Positions 48,937 through 57,519 of a DNA stretch of 64,000 nucleotides are shown here, piece after piece; position 1 is the stretch's first letter; each line of letters opens with the position of its first letter. The translations under genes were made by a program, and so were the position numbers. The notes below the pieces were generated by a model. It was not told the origin of the DNA, made no database searches, and saw only the letters and a program-made list of their open reading frames with translations. Origin of the DNA: Alphaproteobacteria bacterium (GTDB taxonomy: Bacteria; Pseudomonadota; Alphaproteobacteria; Caulobacterales; Maricaulaceae); NCBI GenBank assembly GCA_016124675.1, contig WGNG01000011.1, positions 1-64,000 on the forward strand. The letters are read 5' to 3'.

Positions 48937-50529
48937 TCAGGAGCCGGCCAGCCTGCCCGCCAGTCCGGCTTCGATCAGATCAATGGTTTCGGGCAGACCG
49001 TAAAGTGCGGCCAGCCCGCCAAAGCGCGGCCCCTGGGATTGACCCAGCAGCACTTCGTACAGCGCCTGGAACCAGTCGCGCAGGTTTTCAAACCCGGCGT
49101 CCTTGCCCGCGGCATAGACCTCGGTCTGGATCAGCTCCGCGTCCGTCTCGGCCGGGTCCAGCGCGCGCAGCCGGGCGATCAGGCCTTGCATGGCCGCCCG
49201 TTCGGCATCGGTGGGGGCGCGGTAGACCTTGAAGGCTTTGACCCGGTCCTCGTAAAAGCGCAGCGCATAATCCACGAGGCGGTCCAGAAAGGGCTCACGC
49301 GACGGATCGGCATCGGGCGCATAGCGCGAGATGAAGCCCCAGACCTGCTCGCGGGTGCGGGCATTGGCGGCTGAAACCAGGTTCAGCATGAGCGCAAAGC
49401 TGATCTGGGCGCCCACGGCCGGCGGCGCGCCGGCATGGATGTGCCAGGCCGGGTTCTCGATCTGCTGATCGGGCGTCTGTCCCGGATAGGCGGCCAGATG
49501 CTGGCGGTACTCGTCCACCGTCTTGGGGATCACGTCGAAATACAGCTTCTTGGCCGTGCGCGGCTTCTGGAACATGTACAGCGCCAGGCTCTCCTGCGGC
49601 GCATAGGCGAGCCACTCCTCCACCGACAGGCCATTGCCCTTGGTCTTGGAGATTTTCTCGCCCTGCTCGTCCAGGAACAGCTCATAGACGTATTGAACCG
49701 GCGGCTCGACGCCGAGAATCTTACAGATTTTCGAATAGATCGGCGCATTGGCCTGATGGTCCTTGCCGAACATCTCGAAATCCACGCCAAGGGCCGCCCA
49801 GCGCATCCCGAAATCGGGCTTCCACTGCAGCTTGGTGTTCCCGCCCGTCACCTTCAGGGTCACATCGGTCCCATCCTCATCCTCGAACGTGATCGTGCCG
49901 GCCTTGGCGTCGATGGCCTTCATGGGCACGTACAGCACCCGGCCGGTGCTGGGTGAAATGGGCAGGAAGGGCGAGTAGGTCTCCTGACGCTCCGCCCCGA
50001 GCGTGGGCAGCATCACTTTCATGATGTCGTCAAACCGCTCCAGCGCGCGCAGGAGCACCTCATCGAACGCGCCCGACCGGTATTGCTCGGTGGCGGAATA
50101 GAACTCATACGAGAAGCCGAACCCGTCGAGAAACGCGCGCAGGCGCGCATTATTGTGCTGCGCAAAGCCTTCATGGGTCCCGAACGGGTCGGGCACGTCG
50201 GTCAGGGGCTTGCCAAGATGCGCCTCCAGCATGGCCGCATTGGGCACATTGCCGGGGATCTTGCGCATTCCGTCCATGTCGTCGGAAAACGCGATCAGGC
50301 GCGTCGGGTAGGCATCGTTGGTGAGAACGCGAAACGCGTGCTGCACCATGGCGGTGCGCGCCACCTCGCCGAACGTGCCGATATGGGGCAGGCCCGACGG
50401 GCCATAGCCCGTCTCGAAAATCACCGCGCCGCCGGTCATGCCGAAGCGCTCGACCCGTTTGAGCACGGCGCGCGCCTGTTCGAACGGCCAGGCCTTGGCG
50501 TCGGCGGCGAGCGCAGCGAGATCGGTCAT
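48937..50529 (-). CDS. lysS: Lysine--tRNA ligase, class I
   Basis: '[24 protein letters not shown]' HIGH-like, '[21 protein letters not shown]' KMSKS-like; class I LysRS architecture. Confidence 0.96.
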   Translation of the reverse strand: MTDLAALAADAKAWPFEQARAVLKRVERFGMTGGAVIFETGYGPSGLPHIGTFGEVARTAMVQHAFRVLTNDAYPTRLIAFSDDMDGMRKIPGNVPNAAMLEAHLGKPLTDVPDPFGTHEGFAQHNNARLRAFLDGFGFSYEFYSATEQYRSGAFDEVLLRALERFDDIMKVMLPTLGAERQETYSPFLPISPSTGRVLYVPMKAIDAKAGTITFEDEDGTDVTLKVTGGNTKLQWKPDFGMRWAALGVDFEMFGKDHQANAPIYSKICKILGVEPPVQYVYELFLDEQGEKISKTKGNGLSVEEWLAYAPQESLALYMFQKPRTAKKLYFDVIPKTVDEYRQHLAAYPGQTPDQQIENPAWHIHAGAPPAVGAQISFALMLNLVSAANARTREQVWGFISRYAPDADPSREPFLDRLVDYALRFYEDRVKAFKVYRAPTDAERAAMQGLIARLRALDPAETDAELIQTEVYAAGKDAGFENLRDWFQALYEVLLGQSQGPRFGGLAALYGLPETIDLIEAGLAGRLAGS

Positions 50530-50611
50530 CGGTTCAGCGTCCTGTGAAAGGCGGGGCGGCGGGCTGCGAGTTAGGCCCGCCAGCCCGCCCGGTCAACCAG
50601 CGCCGACGCGA

Positions 50612-50812
50612 TCAGGCGGCGTCCTCTTCATCGAATATGGCCTCGATGGACTGCCCGAACACCCGTGCAATCTTGAACGCCAGCGGCAGGGACGGATCAT
50701 ACTTGCCGTTCTCGATCGAGATCACGGTCTGGCGCGACACCTCCAGAAGATCGGCCAGATGCGCCTGGCTCCAGCCGCGCTCCGCGCGCAAGTCCTTGAG
50801 CCGGTTGTTCAT
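50612..50812 (-). CDS. XRE family transcriptional regulator (short, single HTH)
   Basis: 'MNNRLKDLRAERGWSQAHLADLLEVSRQTVISIENGKYDPSLPLAFKIARVFGQSIEAIFDEED'. Confidence 0.93.
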   Translation of the reverse strand: MNNRLKDLRAERGWSQAHLADLLEVSRQTVISIENGKYDPSLPLAFKIARVFGQSIEAIFDEEDAA

Positions 50813-51219
50813 GCGAAGCGCCGCGTCAGGACGAAAAGGGCGCCATAATACCCGGCGACAGCAAACATGATTGCGAACAACGGCTCGACCGATCCCCACT
50901 GCAACACCACCGCTACCAGCGCCAGAGCCGTGATGATCATCACCGTCCCGCCGCATCCGATGGCCAGCGCCATCATGTGAATGCGTTGTTGAAGTTCGTC
51001 GAGGGCCCGCATCAGGACAACAAACTCATAGACCCCGAACGCGAGCCCCGACACCACCAGTGCGGCGATCAGGATCGGCCATATCCCCTCGTCCGGCGTG
51101 AGCACCACCAGGGCAAGCACGCCGGCCATGACCGCCCCCAGCACGCCCATCGACCGCCAGATATAGCGCCGCCGCGCGGACGGCGGGGCGGTGTGGGTTT
51201 CCGGGACAAGGTTGATCAT
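50809..51219 (-). CDS. Membrane protein of unknown function, co-operonic with XRE regulator
   Basis: Four hydrophobic segments; ATGA-type overlap with the XRE gene. Confidence 0.8.
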   Translation of the reverse strand: MINLVPETHTAPPSARRRYIWRSMGVLGAVMAGVLALVVLTPDEGIWPILIAALVVSGLAFGVYEFVVLMRALDELQQRIHMMALAIGCGGTVMIITALALVAVVLQWGSVEPLFAIMFAVAGYYGALFVLTRRFA

Positions 51220-51494
51220 GCGCCGTGCTCCGCCGCCCTGGCCTCGCCGGAGGTCTGAGCGCCGGTGAACCGGCGCACCAGCCAGTGGCGGTTGGCCACG
51301 GCCGACCAGCCCAGCAGGAACATCACCGTCCAGAACGCCGCCTCGGTCGCGATCGCCGCGGCGATCACCGCAATCACGAAGACGCTGTCAGGCGCATCCA
51401 GCACATGGCTCGCCCCGACGCCCGTCCAGGCCGTCACCACCGCCGCCCCCGCCATCGCGGCCAGAGCCCATCTCACTGTCTTCAACCGCGCCAT
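51216..51494 (-). CDS. Small membrane protein, first gene of the XRE operon
   Basis: ATG at 51494 with aaggag SD; two hydrophobic segments; overlaps downstream gene. Confidence 0.75.
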   Translation of the reverse strand: MARLKTVRWALAAMAGAAVVTAWTGVGASHVLDAPDSVFVIAVIAAAIATEAAFWTVMFLLGWSAVANRHWLVRRFTGAQTSGEARAAEHGA

Positions 51495-51508
51495 CACCGA
51501 TCTCCTTT

Positions 51509-51564
51509 GTAAAGCGTGCTTTACCTTCTGGAGCAAAGGACCCTTTACGTCAAGCACCCTTTAC
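51509..51564. promoter_or_regulatory. Tandem 16-bp operator-like sites upstream of the XRE operon
   Basis: gtaaagcgtgctttac (51509-51524, perfect 7-bp arms), gcaaaggaccctttac (51533-51548), gtcaagcaccctttac (51549-51564). Confidence 0.65.
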
Positions 51565-51568
51565 CAGA

Positions 51569-51598
51569 AAAAACACCGGCCCCTCTTGGGGGCCGGTG
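51569..51598 (-). terminator. Terminator of the peroxiredoxin gene
   Basis: Minus strand caccggcccccaagaggggccggtg followed by tttttt. Confidence 0.8.
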
Positions 51599-51626
51599 CG
51601 GAAACCGCATCAAAGCGTTGAAACTG

Positions 51627-52262
51627 TTACTTGTTTGGCTGCGGCGTCGTGCGCAGATAGGGCTTGATCTTGGTGTAACCCTTGGGAAAAAGCCTGTCGG
51701 CGTCGGCGTCCGACAGGCTGGGAACCACGATAACGTCCTCGCCATCGGTCCAGTTCACCGGCGTCGCCACCTTGTAGCCGTCGGTCAGCTGCAGCGAATC
51801 GAGCAGTCGCAGCACCTCGTTGAAATTCCGGCCGGCGCTGGGCGGATAGGTGAAGGTGGCGCGGATCTTCTTGTTGGGATCGATCACATAGACCGCGCGC
51901 ACCGTCATCTTCGGGTCCGCGTTGGGATGGATCATGTGATAGAGCCCGGCCACCTCGCGCTTTGTGTCGGCGATGATCGGGAAGTTCATCGTCACGCCCT
52001 GGGTCTCCTCGATATCCCCGATCCAGGCCTTGTGGTCCTCCACGCTGTCCACCGACAGGGCGATGGCCTTGGCGTTGCGCTTGGCGAATTCATCTTTCAG
52101 CCGCGCGGTGAAGCCCAGCTCGGTGGTGCACACGGGCGTGAAATCGGCCGGGTGGGAGAAGAAGATCACCCACTGATCACCAATCCAGTCATGGAAGCTG
52201 ATCGGGCCGTCCTGGGTGTCGGCGGTGAAATCGGGGGCGATATCGCCCAGCAAAAGGCTCAT
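51627..52262 (-). CDS. Peroxiredoxin (Prx6/1-Cys type)
   Basis: 'LLLGDIAPDFTADTQDGPISFHDWIGDQWVIFFSHPADFTPVCTTELGFTARL', 'RNFNEVLRLLDSLQLTDGYKVATPVNWTDGEDVIVVPSLSD'. Confidence 0.95.
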   Translation of the reverse strand: MSLLLGDIAPDFTADTQDGPISFHDWIGDQWVIFFSHPADFTPVCTTELGFTARLKDEFAKRNAKAIALSVDSVEDHKAWIGDIEETQGVTMNFPIIADTKREVAGLYHMIHPNADPKMTVRAVYVIDPNKKIRATFTYPPSAGRNFNEVLRLLDSLQLTDGYKVATPVNWTDGEDVIVVPSLSDADADRLFPKGYTKIKPYLRTTPQPNK

Positions 52263-52392
52263 GGCATTTCCTCCGTCAGAGTGTTTGCGGCCAGCGGCGA
52301 ACACCGGGTAACGTGTTCATGCGCCGGGCGCCACACAAGAGGCCTCCCGCCCGGCTTTAGAAATGCTCACCCTTGGCCCTGGAAAAGCGACC

Positions 52393-52893
52393 ATGCCTCA
52401 TCTGATCCTCGTGCGTCACGCCAAAGCCGTCGACAGGATGGAGGCGGAGGAGGATTTCGAGCGCGGCCTGACCGATCGCGGCCGAGCCGACGCGGCGCGC
52501 GCCGCCCTGGCCATGTCCCAGGCCGGTCTGACCGCGGATCATGCCCTGGTCAGCCCGTCACGGCGCACGCGCGAGACCTGGGCCATCATCGGGCCAGCCT
52601 TCGGCGCGCCGCCGGTGTCCGACCCCATGGCGCTGTACCACGCCTCTTCCCCCATGCTGGAACGCGCGGTGCTGGACGCCCTTGATGGCGGCGCCCGGGC
52701 CGTCATCGTCGTCGGGCACAATCCGGGCATTGGCGGCTTCGCCCATACCCTCGCGGCGCAGGCGGCAGGCGGGCAGCGCATGCCGCCTGGCTGGCCCACC
52801 AGCGCGGCTGCGGCCTTCGAAGTCGCGCCGGGCGTCAAAGGACTTGACGCCATCGCCTTGACATTCGCATTCGACCCCAAAGCCGACAGCTGA
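52393..52893 (+). CDS. SixA-like histidine phosphatase
   Basis: 'LILVRHAKAVDRMEAEEDFERGLTDRGRADA', 'VIVVGHNPGIGGFAHTLA'. Confidence 0.92.
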   Translation: MPHLILVRHAKAVDRMEAEEDFERGLTDRGRADAARAALAMSQAGLTADHALVSPSRRTRETWAIIGPAFGAPPVSDPMALYHASSPMLERAVLDALDGGARAVIVVGHNPGIGGFAHTLAAQAAGGQRMPPGWPTSAAAAFEVAPGVKGLDAIALTFAFDPKADS

Positions 52894-52949
52894 TTCGCCT
52901 TTCAGGCGTTTTTGTGCTTCCCTGTTCGCCTCATCGGGGCGCCGGGGCC

Positions 52950-54560
52950 ATGGACGGGTCGCAATCAGCCAATCAGCGGCGACGCAGGCGCACGCGCGAG
53001 CCGCAGCCCTGCGCCCATCGCGCCGCCTTCGCCCTGCTGGAAAACCAGCCTCTGGCGAGCGCCGGCGCGCCCTTGCGCCCTCCGCTTGCGCTCCTCGCCG
53101 GCCCGGCAGCCTGTCTCGCCGGACTGGCGGTGCTTGCGCCGGGCCTGGCGCTCGCCACCGCGCTGACGCTCGCCTTTGTGTTCGTTCTCGCCATAACCGC
53201 CCTGCGCCTCGCCGCCAGCGTCTGGCCGCCGCACTGGAGCCCGCGCACGCCTGTCGAGGAGCATCGCCTGCCCGCGATCAGCGTGATCCTGGCGCTGCAC
53301 AACGAGGCCGAGGTCATGCCCGGCCTCATCGCGGCCCTGTCCCGGCTCGATTATCCGGCCGACCGGCTTGATATTCTGTTCGCGCTCGAAGCCCATGACC
53401 ACGCCACCCGCACCGCCGCCCGGACGGCCAGCCGGAGACTTGGCGCACGCGTGCTTGTCGCGCCGCCCTGCGGGCCGACCACCAAGCCGCGGGCGCTCAA
53501 CTACGCTCTCCAGGCGGCGCGCGGCGAGCTGGTCGCTGTCTACGACGCCGAGGACGCGCCCCATGCCGGCCAGCTGCGCGCCGCCGCCGAGGCGTTCGCA
53601 GCGGACCCGGCTCTCGGCGTCGTGCAGGCGCCGCTGGGCTGGTACAACGCGCAGGACAACTGGCTGACGCGTCAGTTCGCGCTGGAATACGCCGCCCAGT
53701 TCCACACCCTTCTGCCGCTCTACCGGCGCCTGGGCTGGCCGATCCCGCTGGGCGGCACCAGCAATGTGTTCCGGCGCGGCGCGCTGGAGGCGTGCGGGGG
53801 CTGGGACGCGTTCAATGTCACCGAGGACGCCGATCTCGGCTTCCGCCTCGCCGCCCATGGCTGGCGCGCAGGGCTGATCGAGCCGGGCACGCTGGAGGAG
53901 GCCCCGGTGACGCGGGCAGCCTGGACCGGCCAGCGCTCGCGCTGGCTCAAGGGCCATCTCATCACCTGGCTGGTACAGATGCGCCAGGCGCGCCGGCTGT
54001 GCGACGCCGCAGGCCCCGGGGCGCTGGCCTGCCTGACCCTGACCATGCTGGCCAACGTGCTCAGCGCCCTGTTGTTTCCGGTGGGGCTTTTGATGATCGC
54101 CGGCGCGTTCATCCTGGCGTGCACGGGCTGGACCGGGGGCCTTCCCGGCGCCGTAGCGGGGCTGATGGCGCTGGCCTGCGCCGCCGCCTGCGCCCGCACG
54201 GGCGCGCTCAGAGCCGGGCTCAAACCGCTGTGGCGCGACCTCGCCGCCCTGCCGGTTTACTGGCTGTTGCAGGCGCCCGCCATGATCCGGGCCTTGCGCG
54301 AGCTTCCTGCCCGCCCCTATCTGTGGGTCAAGACCCGGCACGGCGTGTCGGCAGCCCGCCGCGAGGGACCTGATGACCATCACCCAGACGCTGCTCGCCA
54401 TGGGCCTGACCGCAGCAGCGTTCGCCCTCTGCGCCTGGCGCGGCGGACGCCCCAGCAATCCCCTCAAGCCCCGGATGATCCCCTGGACCCTGCTGGCCAT
54501 CCTCGTCGGCGCCGGCTTCCTGTTCCTGCTCGCCCATCTGTTCGGCCATTTCGGCCTTGA
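52950..54560 (+). CDS. Glycosyltransferase family 2 membrane protein
   Basis: 'AISVILALHNEAEVMPGLIAALSRLDYPADRLDILFALEAHD', 'VAVYDAEDAPHAGQLRAAAEAF', 'ALEYAAQFHTLLPLYRRLGWPIPLGGTSNVFRRGALEACGGWDAFNVTEDADLGFRLAAHG', 'QRSRWLKGHLITWL'. Confidence 0.92.
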   Translation: MDGSQSANQRRRRRTREPQPCAHRAAFALLENQPLASAGAPLRPPLALLAGPAACLAGLAVLAPGLALATALTLAFVFVLAITALRLAASVWPPHWSPRTPVEEHRLPAISVILALHNEAEVMPGLIAALSRLDYPADRLDILFALEAHDHATRTAARTASRRLGARVLVAPPCGPTTKPRALNYALQAARGELVAVYDAEDAPHAGQLRAAAEAFAADPALGVVQAPLGWYNAQDNWLTRQFALEYAAQFHTLLPLYRRLGWPIPLGGTSNVFRRGALEACGGWDAFNVTEDADLGFRLAAHGWRAGLIEPGTLEEAPVTRAAWTGQRSRWLKGHLITWLVQMRQARRLCDAAGPGALACLTLTMLANVLSALLFPVGLLMIAGAFILACTGWTGGLPGAVAGLMALACAAACARTGALRAGLKPLWRDLAALPVYWLLQAPAMIRALRELPARPYLWVKTRHGVSAARREGPDDHHPDAARHGPDRSSVRPLRLARRTPQQSPQAPDDPLDPAGHPRRRRLPVPARPSVRPFRP

Positions 54561-54585
54561 AACGGGCGGCGGGATGAGGCGGTAG
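54373..54585 (+). CDS. Small membrane protein (70 aa) overlapping the end of the glycosyltransferase
   Basis: MTITQTLLAMGLTAAAFALCAWRGGRPSNPLKPRMIPWTLLAILVGAGFLFLLAHLFGHFGLETGGGMRR; two clean TM segments, plausible gag-ggac SD region. Confidence 0.65.
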   Translation: MTITQTLLAMGLTAAAFALCAWRGGRPSNPLKPRMIPWTLLAILVGAGFLFLLAHLFGHFGLETGGGMRR

Positions 54586-54628
54586 GCCAAGTCTCCGGGC
54601 TCTAATCTACACCGCGCCAGGTGGCAAA

Positions 54629-54660
54629 AATGCAAGCGCCCGGACAAAGCCGGGCGCTTG
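54629..54660 (-). terminator. Probable terminator of the minus-strand S9 peptidase
   Basis: Minus strand caagcgcccggctttgtccgggcgcttg followed by cattttt. Confidence 0.65.
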
Positions 54661-54729
54661 GGTCGGCTCTCGATGTGAAGGCGGACCCGGTCTGACGGGC
54701 GCCTGAGCGCCAGCCAGACCGGCCGTCCG

Positions 54730-56745
54730 TCAGCGCGGATCAGGCGGGTTGTGCTCCATCAGGAACCGGGTCGCCGCCTCCAGCGTGATCAGGCGCGTGC
54801 GCCGGAACAGGAGGTTATGACCGTCGCCTTCGATTGGCACGTACTCCACCGGCTTGCCGGCGGCGCGCACTGCATCAAACATCTGCTGGGACTGCGACGC
54901 TGGCACGATATTGTCTTCCAGCGGGTGGATCAGCAGCAGAGGCATGTTGGTGTTGGCGATATTCTGCAGCGGCGAGATGGCGCGCATCTGGTCGCGGTTC
55001 ACACGCCAGTCGCCTATGTACTCGGTCCAGTAATCTACCGCTCCGCTGCCGCCGAGCTGGTCGGCCTGCCAGGACATCATGGTCTGGATATCGGACACCG
55101 GCGCGCCGGCGATGGCGCAGCGGTAGAGTTCAGGCGTCAACGCATAGCCCGCCAGCGCAGCATAACCACCATAAGACCAGCCCCAGATGCAGACGCGGTC
55201 GGCGTCCGCTATGCCAAGGTCGGCCAGGTGCAGCACCGCGTCGGACACGTCGTTCTGCATGGCCCGGCCCCACTGGCCGTGGCCGCGGCGCACAAACTCA
55301 AGGCCAAGGCCGGCCCCGCCGCGGAATTGCGGCTGGAACACCGCATATCCCATGTCGGCGAACGGCTGGGCGAACAGCGGGTCGAAGCCGTAGAAATCGC
55401 GCGCCTGCGGCCCGCCATGGGGCACGATCAGCAGCGGCAGGTTTTCCGGATCCCGGTCGACCGGCAAGGTCAGGTAACCGAAGAGCTCCAGGCCATCGCG
55501 CGCCGTGTAGTTGACGATCTCGACGGGATGCACGCGCTCGGGATCGAGCTCGGGATAGGCGGTGGTCAGATACGCCATCTCGCCCGTGTTGCGATCCAGC
55601 AGGTAGAATTCCGACGAGATTTCCCCGCCTTCAACCTCCACGATGATCCGCTGACCGCTGCGATCCCAGTTGGACAGGGTGATTTCCGAGGTCGGGAAGA
55701 GACCTTCCAGCTGATCCTGCAGGGCCTGGAATTCGGGATCGAACCACACCGTGCGTGTGCGCTCTTCAACCCATACGGCGCCGATCACCTTGCCGGTGCG
55801 CCAGTCTGTCCGGAAACCGCCGAAATCGAAGTCATCCTGGGGAATATCCGGCAGCGACACCTCGCCCGTGTCTGGATTGAACAGATAGGCCCGCAGGTGA
55901 TTGCGGTTCTCCAGCTGGCTGAACCAGATGCCGCGGCCCTGGTGATCAAGGCCCACCAGGTTGGACATGGCCGAGATCGCGCGGCGTCCGGCGCGGCCGA
56001 ACCGCTCGAGCGTATAGCTTTCCTCGTACACAAGCTCGGCCCGGTTGCCGGTCTGCCGGAACACCCGCCACAGCGTGCGCGACGGATCATTGTCCTGGCG
56101 GATATAGGGCTCGTTATCCTCGTTGAGCACCCAGTTGACCGTGTGCTCGGAGCCGATGAAGCGCCGGCGGTAGTCGCCGCTGTTCAGATCGTATTCGTAC
56201 AGATTGATCGTCTGGCCGCCCCCGCGGCCGCGAGAGGCCGCAACCGACGTAGAGGCCCGCGCCGCCACCGACGCCGAGATCAGGATCGTGTCCGGTGAAT
56301 CAGGCAGGCGCGATTCAATAGTGGCGTTGCGCTCGAGAAGACGCCCCTGCTGGGTGTTCAGGTTATAGACATAGAGGCTGCCGATATCGGCGTCCTGCAG
56401 GGTGCCGCCCGGCACCCGGATCCGCTGGCGGTAGGTGATCAGCAGATGCTCGTCCGACAGCCAGCTGACGCCGAACAGCAACGCATCGGAAATGTCCTGG
56501 GCGAAGCCCGGAATTCTGATGGCGTTTCCGCCAGATAGCGACGTCACGATGGCGTACATCTGGTCGCGTTCGGCGCCGGTGATGAAAGCCAGTCTCTGGC
56601 CGTCGGGCGATATCTGAGCCGACTGCACGTTCGGCAGCCGGGCATAGGCTTCCAGAGGCACGACCGTCTGCGCTCCGGCAGGCGACCACCAGGCCGTGGC
56701 CGCCATGACGGCGGCGGCGGCCATGGTTTTTAAGGACCGTATCAT
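54730..56745 (-). CDS. S9 family peptidase (prolyl oligopeptidase-like alpha/beta hydrolase)
   Basis: 'PLLIVPHGGPQARDFYGFDPLFAQPFADMGYAVFQPQFRGGAGLG', 'VCIWGWSYGGYAALAGYALTPELYRCAIAGAPVSDI', 'HPLEDNIVPASQSQQMFDAVRAAGKPVEYV'. Confidence 0.94.
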   Translation of the reverse strand: MIRSLKTMAAAAVMAATAWWSPAGAQTVVPLEAYARLPNVQSAQISPDGQRLAFITGAERDQMYAIVTSLSGGNAIRIPGFAQDISDALLFGVSWLSDEHLLITYRQRIRVPGGTLQDADIGSLYVYNLNTQQGRLLERNATIESRLPDSPDTILISASVAARASTSVAASRGRGGGQTINLYEYDLNSGDYRRRFIGSEHTVNWVLNEDNEPYIRQDNDPSRTLWRVFRQTGNRAELVYEESYTLERFGRAGRRAISAMSNLVGLDHQGRGIWFSQLENRNHLRAYLFNPDTGEVSLPDIPQDDFDFGGFRTDWRTGKVIGAVWVEERTRTVWFDPEFQALQDQLEGLFPTSEITLSNWDRSGQRIIVEVEGGEISSEFYLLDRNTGEMAYLTTAYPELDPERVHPVEIVNYTARDGLELFGYLTLPVDRDPENLPLLIVPHGGPQARDFYGFDPLFAQPFADMGYAVFQPQFRGGAGLGLEFVRRGHGQWGRAMQNDVSDAVLHLADLGIADADRVCIWGWSYGGYAALAGYALTPELYRCAIAGAPVSDIQTMMSWQADQLGGSGAVDYWTEYIGDWRVNRDQMRAISPLQNIANTNMPLLLIHPLEDNIVPASQSQQMFDAVRAAGKPVEYVPIEGDGHNLLFRRTRLITLEAATRFLMEHNPPDPR

Positions 56746-57011
56746 GGGCTCCCCTCTCTCTTTGATCGGCGCGTGGGCTCCATTGTGCCCAGCTTATGGC
56801 GCTGATCAAGCCGCTTGCGCGTTTGCCCGGCGGCGCGCCAGAGCCCGCGCCAGGCCCGCGAAATGGCCCGATATGGCCGATTGAGGGAAAGGGCCCCGTC
56901 CACAGCCTGCCTTGATCAAATCCGCTCCTTGCGGCGCCAGCGTGGAGAACGCCCGCGCCTGACGCCCAGCCGGCAGCGCTGGCGGTTCGGGCGATTGGCT
57001 CAGCGCAGGGC

Positions 57012-57085
57012 TGGAGCGGGTAGCGAGAATCGAACTCGCGCGTTCAGCTTGGGAAGCTGACAGGCTACCATTACATCATACCCGC
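57012..57085 (-). tRNA. tRNA-Gly (CCC)
   Basis: gcgggtatgatgtaatggtagcctgtcagcttcccaagctgaacgcgcgagttcgattctcgctacccgctcca; loop ttcccaa; encoded CCA. Confidence 0.96.
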
Positions 57086-57519
57086 ATGCCGGCCTGATAT
57101 GCCTTAGCGGGACCGGTTGAGGCAAGGGCGCGCGGCGCCGGGCCGTCGCATGGGGCGCTCAGGCGCGGCGGGCGAGATGCGACAGGCCGATGCGGTCGAA
57201 GAAGGCGTTGACATCGGTATTGCGCGCTTCAACGCGCACGCCGCGCCGGGCGCGGGCGTGGGGGAGCGGCTGGGCGGCGCCGGTCAGGCGCAAATGGTCT
57301 TCGGCGTGAAACATCGGACGGCTCCATGGGACGGGCCGGCGAAACGAAGCATCGTTCGGGCGCCGGCGAGGCGTGGATATGCGCCGCGTCCCCTGGCCCC
57401 GCCAGCGACGAAAACGCAGGGCGCCCTTGCGATTTTGCGCGGAACCTGACGGCGTCCGCGTGCCCGTCCGCCGCATGCAGCGATTGATCGGCGGGGCGCT
57501 CGGGATTACCGTCTCGCCC

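Noticed and set aside
52965-54647. 560-aa minus-strand ORF opposite the glycosyltransferase
   Set aside because: Antisense shadow; GT2 motifs on the plus strand are clear.
54751-56298. 515-aa plus-strand ORF opposite the S9 peptidase
   Set aside because: Antisense shadow; catalytic GWSYGG motif lies on the minus strand.
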